A stretch of DNA of 64,000 bases from Gracilimonas sp046602855 (GCF_046602855.1 NZ_JBKINJ010000002.1:62001-126000); one strand, 5' to 3'; numbered from the stretch's first letter, positions 1 through 10,027 are shown. Notes: a model not told the origin generated them from the letters alone. A program made the numbers and translations.

Positions 1-71
1 CAACCTACTGCCCGTTTAAGTATCATCGATGCATTCTTAACTTTCTAAATCATAACCAACACTTAGACATT

Positions 72-1751
72 ATGGCAAACGGGAATCCCGCTACCGCAAA
101 TGACTTTTTCGGTCATCCGCGCGGACTTTCGACCTTATTTTTTACCGAATTATGGGAGCGATTCAGTTACTATGGAATGCGCGCTCTCCTTGTACTTTTT
201 ATGACAGCTGAAGCTCTCGGGGATAATCCCGGACTTGGTTTCAGTGTTGGTGAAGCTACAGCTATTTATGGTATTTACACCTTTTTTGTTTATGTGTTAT
301 CACTTCCCGGTGGCTGGGTTGCCGATAATATCTGGGGTCAGAAAAAAGCTGTTTTTGTAGGTGGTTGTATCATTGCTGCCGGCCACTTCAGCATGGCCAT
401 CCCCACCACAACTTTCTTTTTCATCGGTCTTGCCCTTATTGTAATAGGAACCGGCTTACTTAAGCCTAATGTAAGCTCCATGGTAGGAGACATTTATCCT
501 GAAGGCGGGGCGCGGCGGGATGCGGGGTTCTCAATCTTCTATATGGGTATTAACCTGGGTGCAATTCTTGGGCCACTTCTTTGCGGTTTGCTTGGTGAGG
601 GTTATAACTGGCATTACGGATTCTCTCTTGCCGGTTTTGGTATGGTACTTGGATTGATCTCCTATAAAGTTGGGGATAAATATCTGCAAGGAGCTGGAGA
701 ACTGGACGAAAACTTTACAAAAGAACAAGTTAACCGAAAGAGTAAGATCTTTTATACCGTTTCCTCCATATTTATCGCTGTTGTAGTTATCTTTGGATTT
801 CTTCAAAGTTCAGGCGCAATTGATGTAGCACTTAGTGCCCTTGCTCAAAATCTTGGAATTGTAGCCGTAATTATCACCCTCATCTTTTTTGGATACATTA
901 TATTCTTTGGAGGCCATAATACTGAAGAGAAAAAACGACTTGGTGTTATTTTCTGGCTTTTCATTCTTGCAGCTCTTTTCTGGAGTGGTTTTGAACAAGC
1001 CGGGTCATCACTGAACCTCTTTGCATCTGATCTAACAGAAAGAGCCGTTGGCCCAAATACATTCCTGGGCGGTTACGGTGCCTTTCTCATAACTTTTATT
1101 CTAGCACTCCCTATTGGTTACTATGTGCTGAAAGCTTTTCGGCGAGATGACCTATGGGGAATGGCTAAATTCGCATTGATCGTTTCTGCTGTTGGATTAC
1201 TTGGATTCCTGTATTGGGTTTTCACCCAAGTCGGCAATGGTTGGATCATTCCTGCAAGTACTCTTCAGCTGATCAACCCAACCTTTATTGTTATCTTTGC
1301 GCCGATCTTTGGGTTCATGTGGACATGGCTGGCTTCCCGAAATGCGAATCCTTCAATTCCTGTTAAATTTGGATTGGGTCTCTTTGGACTGGCTGCAGGA
1401 TTTTTTGTGCTTTCATGGGGGGCAGCTAATGCTTCAGCAACAAGTCTTGTTTCGCCTGCATGGCTGATCGTGACTTACTTTCTGCATACAGCCGGCGAGT
1501 TATGCCTGTCTCCGGTAGGACTTTCCTCTATGACAAAGCTTGCACCGAAAAACAGGGTAAGTCAGATGATGGGTATTTGGTTCGTAGCTGCTGCTTTGGG
1601 TAACCTTATGGCGGGCCTTATGGCCGGCCAACTCGAGAGCCTTGCGCCTGCAGGACTCTTTCAAATGGTCGCCATTATTGTGGGTGGTGGCGGTGTTGTT
1701 GCTATACTCGCTGCACCCGGAGTTAAAAAACTAATGGGTGACATTGAGTAA
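72..1751 (+). CDS. POT/PTR2-family peptide MFS transporter
   Basis: Proton-coupled uptake of di- and tripeptides across the inner membrane is the family role. The 559-aa protein has the POT signature near the N-terminus (ELWERFSYYGMRALLVLFM, about residues 26-44, with the ExxERFxYY core) and a second family-typical stretch, GTGLLKPNVSSMVGDIYP, near residue 125. Many hydrophobic segments fit the usual 14-helix fold, and the length is normal. The start is the first ATG, 71 bases into the window. The gene stands alone and converges on fbp with a shared terminator. The family is certain; the substrate could also be another small peptide-like compound. Confidence 0.93.
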   Translation: MANGNPATANDFFGHPRGLSTLFFTELWERFSYYGMRALLVLFMTAEALGDNPGLGFSVGEATAIYGIYTFFVYVLSLPGGWVADNIWGQKKAVFVGGCIIAAGHFSMAIPTTTFFFIGLALIVIGTGLLKPNVSSMVGDIYPEGGARRDAGFSIFYMGINLGAILGPLLCGLLGEGYNWHYGFSLAGFGMVLGLISYKVGDKYLQGAGELDENFTKEQVNRKSKIFYTVSSIFIAVVVIFGFLQSSGAIDVALSALAQNLGIVAVIITLIFFGYIIFFGGHNTEEKKRLGVIFWLFILAALFWSGFEQAGSSLNLFASDLTERAVGPNTFLGGYGAFLITFILALPIGYYVLKAFRRDDLWGMAKFALIVSAVGLLGFLYWVFTQVGNGWIIPASTLQLINPTFIVIFAPIFGFMWTWLASRNANPSIPVKFGLGLFGLAAGFFVLSWGAANASATSLVSPAWLIVTYFLHTAGELCLSPVGLSSMTKLAPKNRVSQMMGIWFVAAALGNLMAGLMAGQLESLAPAGLFQMVAIIVGGGGVVAILAAPGVKKLMGDIE

Positions 1752-1773
1752 ACCCAACTAAAAGTGTGCCAGT

Positions 1774-1811
1774 AAAAGCTCCCTCTTCTAAAATGAGGGA
1801 GCTTTTATTTT
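1774..1811. terminator. Bidirectional intrinsic terminator
   Basis: A perfect 12-bp inverted repeat (AAAAGCTCCCTC, nine-base loop, GAGGGAGCTTTT) lies between the convergent POT gene and fbp, with A/T runs on both sides. It can end transcripts from either strand. Confidence 0.85.
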
Positions 1812-1828
1812 ATGCGGACGTCTTGGCT

Positions 1829-2818
1829 TTAATCCAGAAAGAACTCTTTAAGGCGCTCTACATTTACTTTTGAACCAATGTAGATCGGAGTGCATTCATG
1901 AATAGAATTCGGTTCAATTTCCATAATGCGTTTTTCGCCATCCGTCGATAACCCACCGGCTTGTTCAATAATAAAACTCAACGGATTGCATTCATACATC
2001 AATCTAAGTTTACCGTTGGGATACCTGCTGCTATCAGGATACATGAATATTCCCCCTTGTAGTAAAGTTCTATGAACATCCGCTGCCATACACCCGATGT
2101 AACGAGCTTTATAGGGTCGGTTAGTTTCCGGGTCGTAAGCCTGGCAATACTTCACGTACTTTTTTAAGGCTTCATCCCAATAAATATAACTACCCTCATC
2201 AGTACTGTAAATATTTCCTTCCTGTGGTATCTGAACTTCCTTTTCCGAAAGAATAAACTCACCAATACTTGGATCTAACGTGAAGAGCTGAACACCCATC
2301 CCTGTGGTATAAGCCATTATTGTACTAGAACCATAGAGAACATACCCTGCCGCGATCTGTTTTGTACCGGGTTGAAGGGCATCAGCCTCAGTTAAATGCT
2401 TTTTATTTTCCGGACGCATATAGATGGAGAATATACTACCTATGGTTGCACTGATATCTATATTAGATGAACCGTCAAGCGGATCCATATACACGATATA
2501 TTTGCCTGATTCATCGCTTAAACGAACTACTCCTTCATTTTCTTCCGATATTACCATACACGTAATATTTGCTCTTCCCAGGGCTGATTGAAGCTGTTCA
2601 TTAGCGAACAGATCCAGCTTTTTAACAGATTCTCCGTGGACATTGGAGGCGCCATCCAATCCAAGAATATTTGTGATGCCAGCTTTATTCACTTCCCGGG
2701 AAATGATCTTTGCAGCAAGTGCAATATCCCTTAAGAGCTGTGACAGATCCCCTTTAGCTCCGGGAAATTTATTTTGAGCATGAATAATGTATTCTTCAAG
2801 TGTTGTCAGTTTATTCAT
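1829..2818 (-). CDS. fbp: Class 1 fructose-1,6-bisphosphatase
   Basis: Hydrolyses fructose-1,6-bisphosphate to fructose-6-phosphate, the committed step of gluconeogenesis, in the cytosol. The 329-aa length is normal. The metal/substrate motif DPLDGSSNIDISATIGSIF (about residues 117-135) and the upstream GASNVHGESVKKLDLFAN segment identify class I FBPase. It is the last gene of the minus-strand glycerol run (glpD-glpK-glpF-porin-fbp), 42 bases after the porin. That position fits a need to turn glycerol-derived triose phosphate into hexose. Co-transcription is inferred from spacing. Confidence 0.95.
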   Translation of the reverse strand: MNKLTTLEEYIIHAQNKFPGAKGDLSQLLRDIALAAKIISREVNKAGITNILGLDGASNVHGESVKKLDLFANEQLQSALGRANITCMVISEENEGVVRLSDESGKYIVYMDPLDGSSNIDISATIGSIFSIYMRPENKKHLTEADALQPGTKQIAAGYVLYGSSTIMAYTTGMGVQLFTLDPSIGEFILSEKEVQIPQEGNIYSTDEGSYIYWDEALKKYVKYCQAYDPETNRPYKARYIGCMAADVHRTLLQGGIFMYPDSSRYPNGKLRLMYECNPLSFIIEQAGGLSTDGEKRIMEIEPNSIHECTPIYIGSKVNVERLKEFFLD

Positions 2819-2860
2819 ATTTGATCCTGAACCGGAGTCTTAGTTTGAGTTTATAGTAAT

Positions 2861-4033
2861 TTAAAAATTGAGTTGCATACCTATAATCATTGCCTGGTAA
2901 TTGTTTTGACTATCAGATGAAAAATCTTGAATCTCTCCCAGGAGGGTTAAATTATTGGTGACCTTATACCTTGTAAACATCATCAGTAACTTGTTTGTGA
3001 TATCAGGTGAACCACCCAATACAGTAGTGACAGCATCTTGTGATCCTTCTCCATAACTAAGGCCTAAGGTCAGATCTTTTAAGGCATAAGTTGCCTCACC
3101 ATACCATTGACTGGCTTCTACTTCTGCCTGATCTAATCCTGTTCCTGTCAAACTGATCCCGATCAATCCATCTGCTCCCACACCCTGAGTCTCAGAATAA
3201 GCACCGGTAAATCGCAAGCCGGCAGCAGTTAGCCTTGCACCCAGATCCCAGCCAGAAATGTCATAGTTATAATCTGCACTTACTACTTCAACATCCTGCA
3301 CCATACCTCCTAACCAAAGATCTATCTTTCCTGAATTCAGGTCCAAGTTATAATTAGCCTGAGCTTCCAATCGGGGTGTCGCAGTCTGAATCTGCTGACT
3401 TGGCGCTCCACTTGGTTTTTCGGGATTGATCAAACCGGCTTTTAAACTAAAACCTCTAAGATCGGGGGTTGTATAGGTAACTCTAGGGTTGAAATTTGCA
3501 TAGGTATACCCACTGCCTATTCTACCCAATGTTGCATTTGCACCATCAGGACCAACAAATCTTCCAACACCCATACCGCTTCCGGCATCAGCAATTGAAC
3601 TACTGTTAAAGATTCCAAAACCTTTACCAATATTTATTATACCAAAATTTCCTGAGATCTGAATATCCGCAACACGTCCTTCAAACAAACCCTCGTTTTG
3701 AATGCTAGGTCCCTGAAGGTGATGGTTGATCTGAAATATCCCTTTTACGTTGAGCCCATTCATTTCCGGTGCTTCAACTGTAAAGGTGATATTTGCCGGG
3801 TTAAACCCTGACATGACTCTTGTTGCAAACTGATCTGAACCGTCAGAGTTAAAGTCCTGATGTTCTGAAGCAACTATGAATACAGGCAGTTGTCCCGTTA
3901 CAGTTAATACCCAGTCATTCTCACTATCGTACTGAATAGCCTGTGCCTTCGATGTCTGAGTTGACAAAACTGTCAGACTTAATAGGCCAAAAGTGATTGC
4001 TAATGTTCTAAATAATTTTCCTGGTGAATTCAT
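2861..4033 (-). CDS. Outer-membrane porin of the glycerol operon
   Basis: A 390-aa protein with an N-terminal signal peptide (cleavage likely after TSKAQA, near residue 32), alternating amphipathic strands and a terminal NF, as expected for an outer-membrane beta-barrel. It resembles porins/DcaP-like proteins of Bacteroidota in overall style, but no specific family is certain. It sits between glpF and fbp on the same strand with gaps of about 50 and 42 bases, so it is probably the outer-membrane entry route for glycerol or a glycerol phosphodiester. That function comes from context alone. Confidence 0.7.
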   Translation of the reverse strand: MNSPGKLFRTLAITFGLLSLTVLSTQTSKAQAIQYDSENDWVLTVTGQLPVFIVASEHQDFNSDGSDQFATRVMSGFNPANITFTVEAPEMNGLNVKGIFQINHHLQGPSIQNEGLFEGRVADIQISGNFGIINIGKGFGIFNSSSIADAGSGMGVGRFVGPDGANATLGRIGSGYTYANFNPRVTYTTPDLRGFSLKAGLINPEKPSGAPSQQIQTATPRLEAQANYNLDLNSGKIDLWLGGMVQDVEVVSADYNYDISGWDLGARLTAAGLRFTGAYSETQGVGADGLIGISLTGTGLDQAEVEASQWYGEATYALKDLTLGLSYGEGSQDAVTTVLGGSPDITNKLLMMFTRYKVTNNLTLLGEIQDFSSDSQNNYQAMIIGMQLNF

Positions 4034-4086
4034 TTTTTATATCCTCTGTATGTAAAATTTAAGCTGCTTATCTATATCTATGGTCA

Positions 4087-4851
4087 TCAAATCAGCATGA
4101 AAACCAGTGCTGCAAGTACAGCTCCTACAGTTGGTGCTGCGATAGGCACCCATGAGTACGACCAGTCATTATTTCCTTTATTAGGAATTGGGAGAACAGC
4201 ATGAGCCAATCTTGGCCCAAGATCACGAGCAGGGTTTATGGCATACCCCGTAGGTCCACCCAAGGCAAGGCCGATACCAAATACTAATAATCCAACAGGC
4301 AGAGCTGCCAAAGCACCAAGACCAAATCCAACTTGCTCACCATCTATAGTTATTGATTCCAACATGTTCCCATTAGCATCAATAAAACCCGGAGCTGTCA
4401 AATAGAAGATGCCGAATATCAAAATAAAGGTGCCAATCGTTTCAGTCATAAAGTTTGCTCCATAATTACGGATCTCCGGTGCTGTAGAAAAAACGGCTAA
4501 AATAGTACCGGCGTCCTCCGTTGCATCGAAATGTTTTTTGTATGCCAGCCAAGTCAGGAAGCCACCAAAAAAACCACCGGCGACCTGAGCCAATATGTAC
4601 GGAGCCACCATAGCCCAATCGAATAGTCCGGCAGTAGCCAGTCCAATAGTAACGGCAGGGTTTATGTGAGCCCCACTAAACTGCCCCATTGAAAACACAG
4701 CTATAAATACACCCATACCCCATCCCCAGGTAATAACGATCCATCCACTTCCATTTCCTTTTGTTTTACTTAGAATTACGTTTGCAACCACACCGCAACC
4801 AAATAGTAGTAGGATCGCGGTTCCAATAAATTCTGCTAAAATCGGACTCAT
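4087..4851 (-). CDS. glpF: Glycerol uptake facilitator (aquaglyceroporin)
   Basis: An inner-membrane channel for passive glycerol entry. The 254-aa MIP-family protein has both pore motifs, NPA in SGAHINPAVTIGLA (about residue 65) and NPA in GYAINPARDLGPRLAHA (about residue 207). The Asp after the second NPA-R is typical of glycerol-conducting GlpF rather than water-selective channels. About six hydrophobic helices are visible and the length is usual. It lies 140 bases downstream of glpK, in the same direction, within the glycerol operon. Confidence 0.95.
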   Translation of the reverse strand: MSPILAEFIGTAILLLFGCGVVANVILSKTKGNGSGWIVITWGWGMGVFIAVFSMGQFSGAHINPAVTIGLATAGLFDWAMVAPYILAQVAGGFFGGFLTWLAYKKHFDATEDAGTILAVFSTAPEIRNYGANFMTETIGTFILIFGIFYLTAPGFIDANGNMLESITIDGEQVGFGLGALAALPVGLLVFGIGLALGGPTGYAINPARDLGPRLAHAVLPIPNKGNNDWSYSWVPIAAPTVGAVLAALVFMLI

Positions 4852-4991
4852 TTTATTGTCTCCGTTTTTAAGTTTTTGATATTCATTACTTATAGTATAG
4901 TTAGTACTTCTCTACGTGCACTTGATTTTTTACTTACCGGTTTGACCATAGTGCGATTACGGTAAGCGTTTTATACTATTTTGATGTTTGT

Positions 4992-6491
4992 TTACCTGTC
5001 GTCTGCCCAGGTTATAGCAGCATTTACAGCTCGCTGCCATCCTTTAGTGATCTCTTTCACTTTGGCAGGATCCATTTTTTGCTCGAACTTTTTATCTACC
5101 TGCCACATCTTCCTGATCTCTTCGATATCGTCCCAGAATCCTACGGCAAGTCCGGCCAGATAAGCTGCTCCAAGGGCTGTTGTTTCCGTTATCACGGGTC
5201 GAATAACGGGCACATCCTCAACCAGATCACTTTGAAACTGCATCAAAGTGTTGTTTACGGTTGCACCACCATCTACGCGAAGCTCTTTCACATCAATTCC
5301 GGCATCTGCTCTCATGGCATTTAACAGATCGAGTACCTGATAGGCTATAGAATCCTGAGCCGCTCTTGCTAAATGTGCCCGGTTAGTTCCCCTTGTAATT
5401 CCGACCATGATCCCACGAGCATGCTGCTTCCAGTGAGGAGCACCAAGGCCTGCAAAAGCCGGCACCAGATAAACTCCATCAGAATCTTCAACTTTGTTGG
5501 CAAAGTATTCGATATCCTGTGATTCCTGTATGATGCTCATTTCATCCCGCAACCATTGTACTACGGCTCCACCTATAAAGACCGAGCCTTCCAACGCATA
5601 CTGTGTTTTTCCATTGATCTTCCATGCTACAGTTGTCAGTAGGTTATTTTGAGATTTGATCGGTTCGTCTCCCACATTCATCAGCATAAAACAACCGGTT
5701 CCATAAGTATTTTTGACCATGCCCGGTTCTGTACACATTTGTCCAAACAAAGCAGCCTGCTGATCACCTGCAATTCCCGCGATCGGAACTTTGCTTGCGA
5801 ATAGCGTGGTCTTTGTTCGCCCGTATTCTTCGCTTGACTGACGAACTTCAGGCATCATATTTTCAGGAATATCCATCAGATCCAGCAAGTCATTATCCCA
5901 CTCCATAGTATTTATATTGAAGAGCATGGTTCGTGAAGCATTAGTTACATCCGTAATATGAAGTTCACCCTGAGTAAAATTCCAGATCAACCATGAGTCG
6001 ATGGTTCCAAAAGCCAACTCACCCTTCTCTGCTTTCTCGCGGGCGCCCTCAACATTATCCAGGATCCATTTAACTTTCGTCCCTGAGAAATAAGAATCGA
6101 TTACCAGCCCGGTTTTATCCTGTATCGTATCAGCATGCCCCGCTTCTTTCAAATTGTCACAGTAATCCGAAGTTCGTCTGTCCTGCCATACAATGGCATT
6201 ATATATCGGCTTACCGGACTCACGATCCCAAACCACCGTAGTTTCGCGCTGATTGGTTATTCCTATACCTGAAAGCGCTTTTCCGTTAATACCAGCAGAA
6301 GCAACTGCCTCGGCTGCAACACCCGCCTGTGAAGACCAGATCTCCTGGGCATCGTGCTCTACCCAACCCGGCTTTGGATAAATTTGTCTGAATTCCTTTT
6401 GAGCTACCGACACGATCTCGCCTTTCTTATTGAAAAGCATAGCCCGAGAGCTTGTTGTACCCTGATCTAATGCTAGTATGAATTTTTCCAT
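4992..6491 (-). CDS. glpK: Glycerol kinase
   Basis: ATP-dependent phosphorylation of glycerol to sn-glycerol-3-phosphate in the cytosol. The 499-aa length is normal for the FGGY family. The N-terminus ILALDQGTTSSRAMLFN, the glycerol-site stretch GWVEHDAQEIW, and the signature NTYGTGCFMLMNVG are all present. Its start lies 18 bases after the glpD stop, so the two are very probably co-transcribed. It supplies GlpD with substrate and traps glycerol entering through GlpF. Confidence 0.97.
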   Translation of the reverse strand: MEKFILALDQGTTSSRAMLFNKKGEIVSVAQKEFRQIYPKPGWVEHDAQEIWSSQAGVAAEAVASAGINGKALSGIGITNQRETTVVWDRESGKPIYNAIVWQDRRTSDYCDNLKEAGHADTIQDKTGLVIDSYFSGTKVKWILDNVEGAREKAEKGELAFGTIDSWLIWNFTQGELHITDVTNASRTMLFNINTMEWDNDLLDLMDIPENMMPEVRQSSEEYGRTKTTLFASKVPIAGIAGDQQAALFGQMCTEPGMVKNTYGTGCFMLMNVGDEPIKSQNNLLTTVAWKINGKTQYALEGSVFIGGAVVQWLRDEMSIIQESQDIEYFANKVEDSDGVYLVPAFAGLGAPHWKQHARGIMVGITRGTNRAHLARAAQDSIAYQVLDLLNAMRADAGIDVKELRVDGGATVNNTLMQFQSDLVEDVPVIRPVITETTALGAAYLAGLAVGFWDDIEEIRKMWQVDKKFEQKMDPAKVKEITKGWQRAVNAAITWADDR

Positions 6492-6509
6492 AGTGACTGT
6501 TGGTTCGTT

Positions 6510-8108
6510 TTAGTTTTTATTTACTAATTCCTTTGGTTTATACTCTTCCAACAAATACCTGTTGGCAAGGTTCGTAAACTCCTGGACCTGAGTCTTAACC
6601 CAGTCTTCATCGTAGCCCAATTCTCCGGCCATTAATTCAGCCACTTCAGGAGCCATATCAATTGCTACCCTGGCATCCAGGAACAACATTCGAATGCGGC
6701 GAGCCAGAAAATCCTCTACAGTACGGGCCATTTCATTTCTTGCTGCCCATATAACTTCAGCTTTAATATGTTCATAATCTGCGTGTAGTTTTTCGTTTAG
6801 AAATGGATACTCTTCCGTTATACCTTTTACCTCATTACGATCTGAACCATAAAAATATAATGGATCATCATAATCTGTGTTTGATTCGTATCCATGAATT
6901 TTCAAGTCTTCACTGGTCGATACCGTTTTACCAATTTTGGAAACAGATTCGGCTTTATCTACAGTATCTTCCCCCATTTTTCTGAAGGTCGTCCATTTAC
7001 CACCGGTGATGGTTATCAGCCCGGAATCTGACACAATCAGTTTATGACTTCTTGAAATTTCCTTGGTTTTGGTATCTCCCTCTTTAGGTGCAGCGAGGGG
7101 ACGTAAACCCGCAAATACACTTTTCACATCCTTTCGTGTTGGTTCTTTTTCCAGATATTTTTGTGCTGTCTTCAGAATAAACTCTATTTCCTCCTCCATT
7201 GCAACAGGTTCCAGACTGTGTTCATCGAGAGGTGTATCCGTTGTGCCCACAACCACTTTGTTGTGCCATGGTACAGCAAACAGTACCCGGCCATCATCAG
7301 TTTTTGGTATCATAATGGCATCCTCACCGGGAAGAAACTCCTTGTCCAGAACTAAGTGCACACCTTGACTCGGTCGCACCATTTCTTTATGCTCATCCTT
7401 ATCCATTTTCATAATGTCATCTATAAAAACACCCGTGGCATTGATCACTGACTTAGCTTTTAAAGCATATGTTTTACCGGATTCCATATCTTTCATATTC
7501 GCCCCGGCTATTTTATTTGAATCTTTGATCAAGCCGGTCACCTCAGCATAATTAAGAGCAACACCTCCATTTTCAACTATGGTTTGAACCAGATTAATGG
7601 ATAATCTGGAATCATCGAACTGACCATCGTGATAGATAACGCCACCTCGTAATCCCTCTTGTCTTATAGTCGGCAACCTGCGTACAGCTTCTTTCTTTGA
7701 AATAGGTTTTGATCGCCCCAAACTTAACTTACCGGATAACAGATCATACAGAGTCAGGCCAATGGTATAATAATATTTAGTCCACCACTTATACCCCGGG
7801 ATGACAAACGTTTCATTCTGAACAAGATGCGGCGCATTCTTCTTTAAAAGTCCACGCTCTCGAAGTGCTTCTCTAACTAAAGCAACGTCACCCTGCGCCA
7901 GATACCTAACACCTCCATGTACTAGTTTGGTGCTGCGACTTGATGTACCTTTTGAAAAATCAGATTGCTCCAGCAATAAAGTTTCATATCCCCGGCTTAC
8001 AGCATCTAAGGCAACTCCAAGGCCCGTAGCTCCACCCCCAATAATGATCAAGTCCCACTCTTTTGACAGGTTTTCATCTATTCTTTGAACTAATTTTTGG
8101 CGTTTCAT
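6510..8108 (-). CDS. glpD: FAD-dependent glycerol-3-phosphate dehydrogenase
   Basis: Oxidises glycerol-3-phosphate to dihydroxyacetone phosphate and passes electrons to the quinone pool at the inner membrane. The 532-aa protein has the N-terminal FAD-binding Rossmann motif (DLIIIGGGATGLGVALDA, about residues 19-36), the family signature around GTSSRSTKLVHGGVRYL, and a C-terminal DAO_C helical domain. It is the first gene of the glycerol operon. A 241-base divergent intergenic region separates it from the DeoR-type regulator, suggesting direct control. Confidence 0.96.
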   Translation of the reverse strand: MKRQKLVQRIDENLSKEWDLIIIGGGATGLGVALDAVSRGYETLLLEQSDFSKGTSSRSTKLVHGGVRYLAQGDVALVREALRERGLLKKNAPHLVQNETFVIPGYKWWTKYYYTIGLTLYDLLSGKLSLGRSKPISKKEAVRRLPTIRQEGLRGGVIYHDGQFDDSRLSINLVQTIVENGGVALNYAEVTGLIKDSNKIAGANMKDMESGKTYALKAKSVINATGVFIDDIMKMDKDEHKEMVRPSQGVHLVLDKEFLPGEDAIMIPKTDDGRVLFAVPWHNKVVVGTTDTPLDEHSLEPVAMEEEIEFILKTAQKYLEKEPTRKDVKSVFAGLRPLAAPKEGDTKTKEISRSHKLIVSDSGLITITGGKWTTFRKMGEDTVDKAESVSKIGKTVSTSEDLKIHGYESNTDYDDPLYFYGSDRNEVKGITEEYPFLNEKLHADYEHIKAEVIWAARNEMARTVEDFLARRIRMLFLDARVAIDMAPEVAELMAGELGYDEDWVKTQVQEFTNLANRYLLEEYKPKELVNKN

Positions 8109-8349
8109 AATAAATCTATACTTTCATTTTATTCTTTTATTAAAGTAAACAAAACATATCGAAACTCAAATAATTTTTTTCATGTAGCCTTACTGTTTAA
8201 ATAATGCCTTTAAAAGCACTATTTTTAATCTAAATGTATTTGTTTAAATAATATTTAATTTTTTAATATTTCTTTTACTTTCGTTTAAAAGTCTATTTGT
8301 TCTAATAAAAGCACGATAGTATCTTTGAAATAAATCAAAATATATTATT
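8109..8349. promoter_or_regulatory. Divergent glp control region with possible GlpR sites
   Basis: This very AT-rich stretch holds the promoters for glpD (minus) and the DeoR-type regulator (plus). Two sites resemble the E. coli GlpR half-site WATKYTCGWW: TACTTTCGTT at 8276-8285 (9 of 10 by eye) and GAGTTTCGAT on the minus strand at 8158-8167 (8 of 10). The match to a distant organism's operator is suggestive only. Confidence 0.4.
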
Positions 8350-9117
8350 ATGACTGTAACGGAAAGGCACGAAATAATACTTAATGAACTGAAAGATAAA
8401 GGAAAGGTCAATGTTCAAGACTTGAGCAACACCCTGGATGTCTCAGAAGTAACCATCAGGAAAGACTTGCGGGTACTTGAGGAAAAAGGGCTCTTGTTTA
8501 GAACTCATGGAGGCGCAACTCAAACCAATCCATACACAAGCGACCGTCCGGTTTCTGAAAAGGAAAAGATCCAGGCCGGTGAAAAAAATGCCATTGCTAA
8601 AGAGGCCGTGAAACTAATCGGGGGTAATGATTCGATCATTCTCGCTTCGGGTACAACTATTTTAGCCGTCGCCAGACGTATTCAGACGGATCGCAGGTTG
8701 AATGTAATTACCTCTGCCCTTAATGTATCATTGGAATTGTCACAGCATGAAAATGTTGAAATTCTACAACTTGGCGGGCAACTTCGGCCCAGCTCAACAT
8801 CTGTAGTTGGCTCCTATGCTGAACAGTTTCTGGAGGGAATTACATGTGGCATTTTATTTCTTGGCGTGGATGGCATAGACCTTGATCACGGCCTCACTAC
8901 ATCTAACCTTATGGAAGCCAGCTTAAATCAAAAATTCATAGAGGTTGCGCAATATACTGTAGTTGTTGCTGATCACACTAAATTTGGTAAACGTGGATTT
9001 AGCCGGATCTGTGGACTAGAGAAAATACAGCATATTATTACTGATAGTGGCACATCTTCTGATACAATAGAGAAACTGGATGAAGCCGGGATTCAGGTTA
9101 CTGTTTCATCAATATAG
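8350..9117 (+). CDS. glpR: DeoR-family regulator, probable glycerol-3-phosphate repressor
   Basis: A 255-aa DeoR-type transcription factor. The N-terminal winged HTH (about residues 6-60) includes LSNTLDVSEVTIRKDLRVLEE and the family-typical FRTHGGA. The C-terminal DeoRC sugar-phosphate-sensing domain contains the glycine-rich ILASGTTILAVA and LGVDGIDLDHGLTT segments. It is divergent from glpD and is the only regulator beside the glycerol operon, so glycerol-3-phosphate is the likely inducer. The symbol rests on this context; other DeoR proteins sense other sugar phosphates. Confidence 0.82.
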   Translation: MTVTERHEIILNELKDKGKVNVQDLSNTLDVSEVTIRKDLRVLEEKGLLFRTHGGATQTNPYTSDRPVSEKEKIQAGEKNAIAKEAVKLIGGNDSIILASGTTILAVARRIQTDRRLNVITSALNVSLELSQHENVEILQLGGQLRPSSTSVVGSYAEQFLEGITCGILFLGVDGIDLDHGLTTSNLMEASLNQKFIEVAQYTVVVADHTKFGKRGFSRICGLEKIQHIITDSGTSSDTIEKLDEAGIQVTVSSI

Positions 9118-9119
9118 AA

Positions 9120-9142
9120 AAGGGCAGCTACTAACTGCCCTT
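9120..9142. terminator. Intrinsic terminator after the DeoR gene
   Basis: An 8-bp perfect stem, AAGGGCAG / CTGCCCTT, with a seven-base loop starts just after the regulator's stop. It lies between convergent genes and has A/T-rich flanks on both sides, so it may serve both strands. Confidence 0.7.
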
Positions 9143-9172
9143 AAAATTATTATAAGTTTTTTAACTGATGGG

Positions 9173-9910
9173 TTAGAATCCTTTAGCGATTCCCGCACCT
9201 AAAAATGTGACCTCATTTTCAGTATCGTATCCAATATTAGCATCAAGCTGAATATCATTGCTCAAACCAAAGGTAAAACCGCCCTCAATCCAATGCTGCT
9301 CAAAATTACCATAATAATTCCCTGCATAACCGAAATATCCACCCACGTTATCTGAAATAGCAAAACCGGGCGTCACTGTAAATAACCAGCTGTCGTCAAC
9401 ATTGCCAACATTGAAGCTGTACCCAAGATTTGATGATAAACTTATGCTTTCATTTAAGGCATAGTCGGCAAGCAAACCTATAGATGGAACTGTTTCATCG
9501 CCGGTGAACTCATCTGAGCCTACAGGCAGACTAAACTCTGCCAACGCAGATACACTTGGTTTCCCATCACCTGACACCAGATTATACTTCAGTCCAATAC
9601 CAATATCCTGAAAGCCTGAATAGGATGTAGAACCTCCCAATAATTCAGTATCTACAGATGTATAGGAATTCAATAAAGCCCTGAGTTCAAGTTTTTCGCT
9701 CAGGCCGTATCTCAGTACCAGCTGGCCTATATCGTATTGCTCATTAAATTCAGTTTTACTGAATTGAAATCCTGCTTCAAGCCCAAGCATACCTTCTGGG
9801 GTAATGAATGAACCGTTTCCAATGCCCGGTCGGTCAGGTGAGTAATTTTGTGCCTGCACCATTTGGACTCCAAACAAAAATAAAACTGTAACAGATAATA
9901 TCTTTTTCAT
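9173..9910 (-). CDS. Outer-membrane protein of the MetA-pathway/transporter type
   Basis: A 245-aa protein with a signal peptide ending around MVQAQ (residue 21), followed by repeated amphipathic strands and a C-terminal Phe. The sequence has the look of the 'MetA-pathway of phenol degradation' outer-membrane family (Pfam PF13557): SPDRPGIG near the start, then FQDIGIGLKYNL and LPVGSDEF in the middle. It is a small beta-barrel. The substrate is unknown and the neighbours (glpR, mnmE) do not help. The gene converges on glpR. Confidence 0.6.
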   Translation of the reverse strand: MKKILSVTVLFLFGVQMVQAQNYSPDRPGIGNGSFITPEGMLGLEAGFQFSKTEFNEQYDIGQLVLRYGLSEKLELRALLNSYTSVDTELLGGSTSYSGFQDIGIGLKYNLVSGDGKPSVSALAEFSLPVGSDEFTGDETVPSIGLLADYALNESISLSSNLGYSFNVGNVDDSWLFTVTPGFAISDNVGGYFGYAGNYYGNFEQHWIEGGFTFGLSNDIQLDANIGYDTENEVTFLGAGIAKGF

Positions 9911-10027
9911 AAGGTTGTAGTAATTAGAATGATTGATAACTAAATGTGAATGTTCGCAACATCATTTCGCAATGATATTAACATATTTAGCCTTACGGAT
10001 TTCATGGCAATCTGATTATCTTTATTC

